A program made the position numbers and the translations under genes. Below, in pieces: positions 56,735 to 64,000 of a stretch of DNA of 64,000 nucleotides. Source of the DNA: Monocercomonoides exilis (lineage: Eukaryota > Preaxostyla > Oxymonadida > Polymastigidae); contig LSRY02000042.1 of NCBI GenBank assembly GCA_001643675.2, positions 801,001-865,000 on the forward strand. Direction: 5' to 3'. The notes under the pieces were generated by a model. It did not search any database. It was not told where the DNA came from and saw only the letters and a program-made list of their open reading frames with translations. Within the stretch, counting starts at the first letter, position 1; every line of letters begins with the position of its first letter.

Positions 56735-59512
56735 TTAAAAAGGGACACCATTAATACAATTTTGAGATTCATAAAAAGAAGAAGAGTCAAGAAGAAGCTC
56801 AAATCTCCTTGAAAGAAGATCTTGAGAAGATTGAGAAAGAAGAGAAGAGTTAGATGATGTGATATCAGAGTGAAATGACTTCCTTGTTCGTTGCACTTTT
56901 TCTTTCATTGTCGAAGATTCGAGGGCAACCAGAGAGCGTTGAGGAAGATATCCAACAGCAGATGCACAGACAAATGAGCCCTTGCGCTCAAAGAATAAAT
57001 AGTCCTTCATGTGAGGGACTGACAGAGATGGCCATGAAATTTGCTGAGATGGTACATATTCTTCAAAGTACCTCTCATGTGCAGAGTCATTGACAGTTGA
57101 TGACGATGGAGAAGAACTTGTTGAGGATGATGTTGAGAAAATGTTTGATTGTGAAGTTGAAGAAGCTGAGTTGGAAGCGTTCATATTGTTTTCGAAGAAG
57201 TCGATCAAATCGTGAAGTGTGTTGATGTGTTCTGTCGAAAGATTGTTGTCGATTGTGTTAACAAGTGCACCAAATTCACTATCACAAATATTCTTTCCAT
57301 GGTGCTCAGCGAAGAAATTGAGTTGAGTGTTTTTCTTTTTAAGGAGTTTCGATTGTTTGGAGAGGATGAAGTGAAGAAGGAAGCGATTTCGGTTGTGTGG
57401 ACCAGAATCGCAGAAAAACTTAAAAGTGTGAGTGTCTGTGAAGAAGTGTCTTTTGATCACAGATTCCAGACACTCAATAACAAATCTGTGATCATTTGAG
57501 AGGCAGTCGGAGAAGAAGTTGAATTTTCGTTTTATTTGTTGATTATTAATTTTTTGAAGAGAGATGATTGTGAATTGGGAGACTTGTTGATAATTGAAGA
57601 ATTCTTGTTGAAGTTGATTTTTTCTGATGGGGAGTTTCCATTTCTCTTTGAAGTCAAAGACAAAGACTGCTTCTCCCTCTTTCAGGTTTTCGATAGAAGA
57701 TTGATAATGTTTGCGTTGCATTTCTGCAACGAGTCGATGTTGACGAAGTAATTTAAGTGTATGAAACTCGGCAGAAGAAAGTCCATTTTTGTTTTGTGAA
57801 GATTTGAGTTTGTTTTCCAGATAGTTGAGTTTCTCGCACATGCCACAGAGATCTGTGCGCCTTTTTGCTTTGGAGAAGTTGGTTGTGAGTTGGTAAAAAT
57901 GTGACAGAGAAACTTTGATGTTTGTTTCATCTGTAAACTCTTTCCATAATTTTGTCTTGGGCTTGAAGATTAATCTCTTTTCATTCGGAGAAAAGATGCC
58001 CGTTTTCTTTCTTCTTTCTTTCAGTGCTTCCAATATATTGTTAGTTGTTATTGATGAAGAAAGTTGTGGAATGGGAGTAGTTTGATATGGTGGTGTGATA
58101 AACGATGATGCTGATAATGATGCTGATGATGAAATGTTATTTAAAGTGCTTGAATTTGATGTTTCTGAAGAAGAAGAAGAACCACCAAATTGAATAGCAG
58201 ATAGTGTTGGTTTTGTTTTTTCTTTGATATAGAATGTCAGCGAAGGAACGAAACCTTGTTCATAAAGATCTTTCCATGATGAATTCCAGTTTTCTTTGTC
58301 CAATTCAAAGATATCAGAATCGTTGCAAATATTCCACAATGCCTCTCTTACTGCCTTCCTTTTCACAACTGCAATGTAATGCCCATTTTGTAGATCTAAA
58401 CGCTTGAAAAGAATTTGTCCTGAAAGATGATAAATAATCGTTTCCTGATTATCTTTTTGAAGATGTTGAATTTTTTCTGTTGAAAACCCTTTGCAGAAAG
58501 TGCGCTGATTAACACGATCTGTTTCAATCAGAAGTGTTCTTGAAGGAGCAGAACGAGCAGCATCAGTGCATTCATGACAGAGGGCTAGCACCTCTGGAAA
58601 TGCAGCCATTTCCTCCCATCTCGCAGCACAGCATTTCTCTTTGCAATCGTTGCAATAGACAGCATTTTTTCCGTACAATATCTCAGTAGAAAAGAGAGAA
58701 GATAGACCTTTATGAGGAGAGGATGAATTTATGATAACATTGTTACAAGATTCATTGAAATGATTAGAAACTTTTTGACATTTTTGACATTTGTGATGAG
58801 TGATTAAAACAGGATTGAAGGTATCCTTATTTATCAACTCATCTTTTCGAAGAAGTTGGTGAAGATTGTTAAACGCCTCAGTCACATTTTGTTGCTGTCT
58901 GCGACCATTTCCACAAAAGTCTTCCCATTTGTTGATCAATGGTGGGACCCAGGAACGCACTGCCATTCTATCTTTAGCCAATTGTTGACAAACACTAATA
59001 ACACGCGAAGATGTGTTCTTCATAGCTGTTTGTTTTTTGAAAAAAGATGGCTTTTGTGAAATGATAGAAGACATGCATTGAAGAAGAGAGGCCATATAGC
59101 AAGTATTTCCTAAATTTTGCAAGCCGTTAACTGTTTTTGATGAAGAACTGGAATCTTTGTTAATGTTTGAAAACATCGATGAAGAAGGAGATTGAATTGC
59201 AGGAAGAACATCCATTGCGTTGCTGTTTGACATGGTTTGTGCAAAATTATCATGAAGCGATAAATCACTATCATCTGTTTGTGTATTATGTTGAGAAGAT
59301 GAAGTGATGATTTCTTTTGAAAATGACAAAAGAAGATTTTGGAACGCTTGAGGAGGAATAAGAGTTGGTGAAGTGGCATATTCAACTAATTGATCACTCA
59401 CCCATACATCATTGTTGCTGAAGGAAGAAGTGTTTGTTGTTTCATTTTGTTGCTTTTTGGAAGATGAGGAAGATGAGGAAGATGAGGAAGAAGATGGTGT
59501 AGTCGTTTTAGG
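56735..59512 (-). CDS. Ubiquitin-specific protease fused to a transposase-like RNase-H domain (5' end truncated?)
   Basis: Open frame of about 925 codons. Numbering from the GTG at 59401: a USP domain at about 93-395 has the Cys box (NGLQNLGNTCYMASLL, Cys101), a CxxC pair (C205, C208) with a second (C250, C253), the His box (LQNGHYIAVV, His341) and a late Asp box (ICNDSD, about Asp361), so the catalytic triad appears complete. A Ser-rich linker (404-450) follows. Then comes a transposase-like part at about 455-740: LCGMCEKL, VFVFDFKEKW (Asp583), FFCDSGPHNRN (Asp665), and FFAEHHGKNICD (Glu699, with His-Gly-Lys). No ATG precedes the USP domain near the 5' end: the frame opens at a TAA inside a TTAGGG tract. 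The first in-frame Met is about 57 residues in (MSNSNAMDVL). Either a 5' exon is missing or the gene was truncated by the telomeric repeat. Confidence 0.75.
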   Translation of the reverse strand, partial: PKTTTPSSSSSSSSSSSSKKQQNETTNTSSFSNNDVWVSDQLVEYATSPTLIPPQAFQNLLLSFSKEIITSSSQHNTQTDDSDLSLHDNFAQTMSNSNAMDVLPAIQSPSSSMFSNINKDSSSSSKTVNGLQNLGNTCYMASLLQCMSSIISQKPSFFKKQTAMKNTSSRVISVCQQLAKDRMAVRSWVPPLINKWEDFCGNGRRQQQNVTEAFNNLHQLLRKDELINKDTFNPVLITHHKCQKCQKVSNHFNESCNNVIINSSSPHKGLSSLFSTEILYGKNAVYCNDCKEKCCAARWEEMAAFPEVLALCHECTDAARSAPSRTLLIETDRVNQRTFCKGFSTEKIQHLQKDNQETIIYHLSGQILFKRLDLQNGHYIAVVKRKAVREALWNICNDSDIFELDKENWNSSWKDLYEQGFVPSLTFYIKEKTKPTLSAIQFGGSSSSSETSNSSTLNNISSSASLSASSFITPPYQTTPIPQLSSSITTNNILEALKERRKKTGIFSPNEKRLIFKPKTKLWKEFTDETNIKVSLSHFYQLTTNFSKAKRRTDLCGMCEKLNYLENKLKSSQNKNGLSSAEFHTLKLLRQHRLVAEMQRKHYQSSIENLKEGEAVFVFDFKEKWKLPIRKNQLQQEFFNYQQVSQFTIISLQKINNQQIKRKFNFFSDCLSNDHRFVIECLESVIKRHFFTDTHTFKFFCDSGPHNRNRFLLHFILSKQSKLLKKKNTQLNFFAEHHGKNICDSEFGALVNTIDNNLSTEHINTLHDLIDFFENNMNASNSASSTSQSNIFSTSSSTSSSPSSSTVNDSAHERYFEEYVPSQQISWPSLSVPHMKDYLFFERKGSFVCASAVGYLPQRSLVALESSTMKEKVQRTRKSFHSDITSSNSSLLSQSSQDLLSRRFELLLDSSSFYESQNCINGVPF

Positions 59513-59552
59513 TTAGGGTTAGGGTTAGGTTAGGTTAGGTTAGGGTTAGGGG
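59508..59552 (+). repeat. Interstitial telomere-type tract 1 (TTAGG/TTAGGG)
   Basis: Eight consecutive units mixing TTAGG, TTAGGG and TTAGGGG. The tract abuts the 5' end of the USP-transposase frame. The G-rich strand is the plus strand. Confidence 0.9.
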
Positions 59553-59559
59553 TTCATCT

Positions 59560-60960
59560 GTGCATGGAAGATTAGGGATGGGTTGTGCATGATGTGTGGA
59601 ATCATGTTGTACATAATTCTAGTATCATTCGGACCTCAAATTTTTGAGCTAACCTACGATAACCTTATTTTGTAGGAGGTCCTAAGAAAATCAGTTTTTC
59701 ATTGAATTTTATCTATTGTGTTATGAATTTGTTCATTGATCATTATATATTTATGCACATTTGAGATGAAATTCATATTGCATTGAAAGTCATACAACAC
59801 CTCATGTGCAAATAACCTTCGAAAACTTCTTCTTTCTTTTATATTTTGAGTCAATGAAATGATAGTAATTACTGAGTCATTGGTGATGTTGCAACCCATG
59901 AATATCATTCAACATATTGGAATAGTTCATATGAATGTGCTTATATTAATAAAACTGATTATTTGAATATTAGAACCTTCGAAAACATTTCAGTCATTTG
60001 TTGTGATTTCAATGAAATGAATGAAAATAATTGAGTATATTGATTGAAATTGACCAACTAGAACTTTGCTCTTGATAGAAATGCGTGCGTTTATTTGACT
60101 TTTAATGAGAGTGAAACCCAATGATATTGATGATACAAAATATTTGTATATTGCTGAATGAATATTCCCGTTAAGAACCAAAAATTATCTCTCAAAAGAA
60201 TTAAATGCAAAATTTCTTTGCTATCTTCAGAATTATTATTTTCTTTTTGATAGAAACATTTTCATTAATAACCGAAGAATATTCCATTTATCATATGAGG
60301 TTCAAACTGAAATATGATATTGAAATTCAAAATGTTGAATGAGTGCAACCCACTAATATGATCATTTTGAATATCATTATTGTTCAAGTGTTTTTGAGTG
60401 AATGACTGTTTTCATCCTAACCAATGAAAACAACTGATAATGAATGAGAGTTAATCTTTTTAATCTTCTGATGAATAAGATTTTGATTTCATTCTTTTAT
60501 CAAAAAAGAAAATGAAACCCAACAATATTTAAGAGAGAGAAGAATATTTTTTTATTTTGATCATCTTTCAATATTCATTTAGATAAGAACTTGCAACCCA
60601 AGAAAACTTCCAATTTTAAAGAAAAAAAAGAATTTAATTTATCTGGATTATTTATATTAATCTGAAAATTTATTAATAATATCAATTTGTTATTGAAAAA
60701 CATTCAATAAACCTCAATAAAATCGAATAATATCAAGAGTGAAAAATATCAAAAATATTGGTCGTTTGATGAAAGATTAACATCAATTTCATCTGACCTT
60801 TGATATTTCTTTCAAAATAAAAAAAGTGAAAAATATAAAAAAAATAAAAAGGTAATTAACTGGGTATAACTTGGCGAAGCCAAATGAAAATACAATATTT
60901 CGGAAAACAATGACTATATAGAAAAAATCAAAAACCAATAAAAATTCAAATCAAAAGGTA
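59560..60960. repeat. Degenerate repeats 3' of the recombinase gene
   Basis: A recurring AACCCA-containing phrase (GCAACCCATGAATATC, GAAACCCAATGATATT, GCAACCCACTAATATG, GAAACCCAACAATATT, GCAACCCAAGAAAACT) occurs at about 59890, 60113, 60347, 60514 and 60594. ACCTTCGAAAAC occurs at about 59814 and 59970. Spacing is irregular (about 80-235). No gene. Possibly old tandem or subtelomeric repeats. Confidence 0.5.
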
Positions 60961-60970
60961 ATAAAAAAGT

Positions 60971-63667
60971 TTATTTTTCATCATCATGATGAATTTCGAT
61001 TTTTCTTTCTTTAGTATTTCTTTTTTTCATTTCTTTTTTCAAACTAATTTTTTCCTCAATTTCTTCAGTTTCTTCATCATCAGAATCATCATCTTCATCA
61101 TTTTCATCAGAATCATTATCATCTTTCAAAATCATCTTTCTTCTCTTCATCTTTTTCTTTGTCATGTTTTCATCTTTCCAACCTTCGATAACCCCCAAAT
61201 TTCTGAGACGATCTCTGCAATCACGAGGCATCCTCCCAGGTAACTCAGCAGCCATCTCAACCATTCTTTTCTTTTCAAAATTCATTTCAAGCAATTTCAA
61301 GTCTTCTTCTTCCGTCCAAGGGACCCTTTTTCTGTGACCTTTTTCATCGACTTCCCTATGCAAAGAGTGCTCATAGGGGCAAGGTTTCTTTCTTTCATAG
61401 ACTTTCATCTCTTTCTTTCCTTCAATTTCATCATCCACGAACCTAAGCAAATCATCCACTATATCCTCAACACTTTCATTCAAATCATAATATCTTTCAT
61501 TCAAATGACGAATTCCAACATCCACTCTCGCATTGTTCATTGTCGCAGTTCTCGATCTGTTCTCCTTGTAGTTTTTGTGCTTGGTATATATTTCACTCGC
61601 CTCCTTTTCCATTGCATCATCACTTGCAACATAACGTGCCAAAGCATCTTTCCAAGCTCTCTGTCTATACAACTTTCTTTTCTCCTCAGTTTTTTTCTCA
61701 GTCGTAGAAGTTACTTTTTCAACATTGATTCTCTCTTTGAAAGCTCGACGAACCCACTGAATGGCAGTTCTCTCACAAATGTTGTGTTCAATATCATTGT
61801 TGAAATTGATGTTGTGAAATGTCTCAGGATTGACAAGAGACATATCGATGACTTCATTGTCGATTTTGGTTTTGATGACTCTAGAAGCAACGATGGATGC
61901 AGTGATAGCAGGCTTTGCATATCTATTCTGAACCTTCGAATTGGGGATCCAGCCAGCAATGGCAGCTGTGTACATATAGGCCGAATCCCTTGCATGAGCA
62001 TCAACACCCGCAGCCAAGATCGCAGAACACATAAACCCACTTCTGAATGAATGGAAGGAGAAGAGATCGTGTGGGTACCCAGCAGCTTGAGCACGACGAC
62101 GAAGACGTTGAGACATTGCATCTCTGGTGAGATTCCATAACCTTTGTTTTTTCAACATATCACCCAGAACCCAAGAATCGCGATTGTGAAGATCCAAGTC
62201 GAATGCATTCTTTAAGTGTTGATTTAACCAGTACAAGCAATTCAAATTATCCCTCTGATCCAACGTTCCCTCTATTGAAACAGTGTGATTCCAGTTCTGA
62301 TTGGCCTTTGTAATCCTGAACTTGATCTTCAAAATTTGGGTTTCACCAGACTCAGAGGTGATTAAAGCACCGATATCTCCAATCAGCACATTCGACACTG
62401 TGATCGCCCTAGCACCAGTGTTGATTGCCACTAACCAAAGAGAAGCTTCCATTGCCTTCGTTGGTGACTGATCATTCGTTCTGTCAATGATTCTCTCAAC
62501 GTCTGACAAAATACACGGTTCCTTCCCTTTTCCATCTCCCTTCGCATTTTTGTCATTTCTTCCCTCTCTCAAAACCTGAGCGATTGCATGTTCCACTTCA
62601 TCAGAGATTGGTGATCCTGTTCTCATAATCTCAATTCTCTTCAAACTGCAGGCGAAAACGTTTTCAATTGTTGATCGTACGTAACAGCGAGATCGATACA
62701 AGAACCGAAGAAAAGCAGAAGCATTTGTTTTGTTAAGAGGGTACATTGAAATCCTTCGTTGCTCACAGAAAGTTGCATAAACTTGTTCCACATAAGCATG
62801 CTTTTCGAGTGTGCTATCAGCATAGCCAGGTCCAGCTTTATCGAATTGTCGAAGTTCCTCTTCTGTCATTGACATTAACATATTGATTGCCCGACATCTG
62901 CGAGGGCTGGATTCACTCTGTTTCTCTTTCATTGATTGTTGTTTCTCCCAGTCACTCATATCGGCTGTGACTGTTTGTGAAGAAGATGGAGATGATGACG
63001 ATGATGACATTGAAGATATGGATCTCAACAAGGGCGGGTGATTGTCCAACCCAAGGAAATCATCTTCTCTATTCTGACTTTCCATTGAATTTCCATTCAG
63101 TTGAGTGAATGTGGGTATCTTGAAGGCAAGTTCGACAGATGAATCAGATGAATCATAAGTATCAGAAGAATCGGATGAGAGAGTTTCGAGAGAGAACCTT
63201 TGATTTTCAGATTCCTTCTCATCCTCTTCTTCAAATTCAGACTCATCCACAAGAACAACCTCTCTCAATTTCTCCTCTTTCTTCTTTTTCAATAACCCAG
63301 AAATCCTTCCTTTCACTTCTCTCTTTCCTTTCTTTCTGTTCTTTTCATTCATTCCACCTCTCCCCTTCCTTTCCTTCTTCTTATCCTTATCCACAATTTC
63401 CATCTCCTTCCTCTCTTCCACTCCTTCAAAATTCTTTTCCTCTTCCTCAGAGATCCTTTTCCACAAGCTCTTCTTCGGCGGTGAGAACCATTGATTATCA
63501 ACCTTTGTCGATGATGAAGGTGACGATGATGACGATGATGGCGAAGATGAAGATTCACTTACGATAGTCGAAGTCGAAGTAGAAGAAGCAGAAGCAGAAG
63601 CAGAAGGACGCCAAGAAGAAGAAACTGAAGCAGAAGGAGGGAGACCTGTTTCGGAAAATTCCGGCAT
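60971..63667 (-). CDS. Tyrosine recombinase with C-terminal Myb/SANT domain (Crypton-like), 898 aa
   Basis: Single open frame from an ATG in a repeated context to TAA. The N-terminal 250 residues are Ser-rich and basic. A core-binding-like helical region follows (TEEELRQFDKAGPGYADSTL to SLKRIEIM, about 265-355). The catalytic domain has Arg420 (NTGARAITV), His539 and Arg542 (FSFHSFRSG), Trp573 (AIAGWIP, in the H/W position) and Tyr583 (NRYAKPA), the complete R...HxxR...W...Y set. Residues about 782-830 (VPWTEEEDLKLLEMN, then PRDCRDRLRNLG) look like a Myb/SANT DNA-binding domain; an acidic and basic tail follows. Function by family: site-specific DNA cleavage and joining for element integration and excision. 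The Myb module could direct target choice, perhaps telomeric DNA (inference). No intron. Confidence 0.85.
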   Translation of the reverse strand: MPEFSETGLPPSASVSSSWRPSASASASSTSTSTIVSESSSSPSSSSSSPSSSTKVDNQWFSPPKKSLWKRISEEEEKNFEGVEERKEMEIVDKDKKKERKGRGGMNEKNRKKGKREVKGRISGLLKKKKEEKLREVVLVDESEFEEEDEKESENQRFSLETLSSDSSDTYDSSDSSVELAFKIPTFTQLNGNSMESQNREDDFLGLDNHPPLLRSISSMSSSSSSPSSSQTVTADMSDWEKQQSMKEKQSESSPRRCRAINMLMSMTEEELRQFDKAGPGYADSTLEKHAYVEQVYATFCEQRRISMYPLNKTNASAFLRFLYRSRCYVRSTIENVFACSLKRIEIMRTGSPISDEVEHAIAQVLREGRNDKNAKGDGKGKEPCILSDVERIIDRTNDQSPTKAMEASLWLVAINTGARAITVSNVLIGDIGALITSESGETQILKIKFRITKANQNWNHTVSIEGTLDQRDNLNCLYWLNQHLKNAFDLDLHNRDSWVLGDMLKKQRLWNLTRDAMSQRLRRRAQAAGYPHDLFSFHSFRSGFMCSAILAAGVDAHARDSAYMYTAAIAGWIPNSKVQNRYAKPAITASIVASRVIKTKIDNEVIDMSLVNPETFHNINFNNDIEHNICERTAIQWVRRAFKERINVEKVTSTTEKKTEEKRKLYRQRAWKDALARYVASDDAMEKEASEIYTKHKNYKENRSRTATMNNARVDVGIRHLNERYYDLNESVEDIVDDLLRFVDDEIEGKKEMKVYERKKPCPYEHSLHREVDEKGHRKRVPWTEEEDLKLLEMNFEKKRMVEMAAELPGRMPRDCRDRLRNLGVIEGWKDENMTKKKMKRRKMILKDDNDSDENDEDDDSDDEETEEIEEKISLKKEMKKRNTKERKIEIHHDDEK

Positions 63668-63901
63668 AGTCTTGTTCTCCTCTGAAAAAACGCCAGAAAA
63701 TCAACCCAAAAAAATCAAAAATTCAGCAGAGTTTTCCCAAGGAGGGAACAAATCAACAGAAAAAAGAACCGAAAAAAACAAAAATTTGAGCATAGTCATC
63801 CCAAGGAGAGAATAAAAATAAAAAAAAAACAACCAAAAAATATCAAAAATTCAGCATAGTCATTCCAAAGAGTTAAAAAATCGAAAAAAAACAGACAAAA
63901 A
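63650..63901 (-). repeat. About 64-bp tandem repeats spanning the recombinase start codon
   Basis: Units start near 63650, 63714, 63777 and 63842. Each carries an AAAATTC(A/C)GCATAGTC-like core followed by CCAAGGAG or similar. The gene's own ATG lies in the first unit in the same GACTATGC context as the copies upstream, so units 3 and 4 contain upstream ATGs (one gives M-L-N-F-stop). The repeats lie between the gene and the second TTAGGG tract and may be the promoter and leader region. Confidence 0.65.
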
Positions 63902-63903
63902 AT

Positions 63904-63921
63904 GGTTAGGGTTAGGGTTAG
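63904..63921 (+). repeat. Interstitial telomere-type tract 2 (TTAGGG)
   Basis: GG, two full TTAGGG units and a final TTAG, same orientation as the tract at 59508. The following 79 bases to the window end (GCGCAGACCGGTAG...) show no gene. Confidence 0.9.
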
Positions 63922-64000
63922 CGCAGACCGGTAGTCATAAACGAGATTTATTTTATAAAATGTCGGTTATAATAAATCCGTAACCTATTTTTCTGATATT

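Larger units (their letters stand above)
59508..63921 (-). mobile_element. Putative tyrosine-recombinase element bounded by TTAGGG repeats
   Basis: A 4.4 kb segment between two same-orientation TTAGGG tracts contains a single intact gene, encoding a tyrosine recombinase with Myb domain. Tyrosine-recombinase elements such as Cryptons lack inverted repeats and integrate by recombination at short homologous sequence, leaving that sequence at both ends. Direct TTAGGG repeats at both borders fit integration into telomeric repeats. The alternative is that the tracts mark chromosome-end joins unrelated to the gene. The exact borders are inferred. Confidence 0.5.

Noticed and set aside
1-64000. CRISPR arrays, bacterial operons, riboswitches
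   Set aside because: No regularly spaced short repeats with unique spacers and no prokaryotic gene organisation; introns and telomeric repeats point to a eukaryotic nucleus.

Overview
This looks like nuclear DNA of an AT-rich eukaryotic protist, from a gene-poor, repeat-rich, possibly subtelomeric region. Direct signs are: no operons or ribosome-binding sites; short spliceosomal introns (about 56-140 nt, GTATGA/GTTTGA-type donors, TTAG/CAG acceptors) at the same place in many paralogues; abundant trinucleotide microsatellites; TTAGGG/TTAGG telomere-type tracts; and eukaryotic families (a ubiquitin-specific protease, pogo/Tigger-like DDE transposase relics, a tyrosine recombinase with a Myb/SANT domain, and a parallel beta-helix surface protein with a KE-rich cytoplasmic tail). 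The lineage-specific helical gene family and the beta-helix surface protein suggest an oxymonad such as Monocercomonoides. That placement rests on remembered resemblance and is an inference. The data favour the standard genetic code (TAA, TAG and TGA as stops).

Layout. 1-3.7 kb: decayed purine-rich sequence. 3.7-10 kb: a nest of palindromic TA-flanked elements around a broken copy of the main gene family. 10.3-19.1 kb: three more family copies, with a microsatellite block and relic coding between them. 19.1-22 kb: little that can be identified. 22-25.7 kb: a 1196-aa type I membrane protein. 26-32 kb: two decayed pogo-like transposases in opposite orientations. 33.5-36 kb: a 2.2 kb inverted-repeat element inserted in a family gene. 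37.4-48.2 kb: four more family copies as two convergent pairs. 49-55 kb: relic and low-complexity Ser-rich reading frames. 56.5-64 kb: a USP-transposase fusion gene and a tyrosine-recombinase gene, with the recombinase gene bracketed by two interstitial telomeric tracts.

The dominant theme is a locally expanded three-exon family encoding helical, ARM-like proteins of about 430-450 aa. Nine copies are recognisable. Three look intact (15.7 kb +, 17.7 kb -, 44.6 kb +). Five carry one to several frameshifts or nonsense codons, and one is split by a transposon. Identical DNA tracts inside otherwise diverged copies point to gene conversion. Several of the frameshifts lie in homopolymer or purine runs, so sequencing error cannot be excluded for those copies.

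The second theme is mobile DNA. Three related non-autonomous elements end in GGGTG-type termini followed by paired AACCCG motifs, and use TA target sites. Two unusual domain combinations also stand out: a USP protease fused to an RNase-H-like transposase domain, and a tyrosine recombinase fused to a Myb/SANT domain and flanked by TTAGGG repeats.
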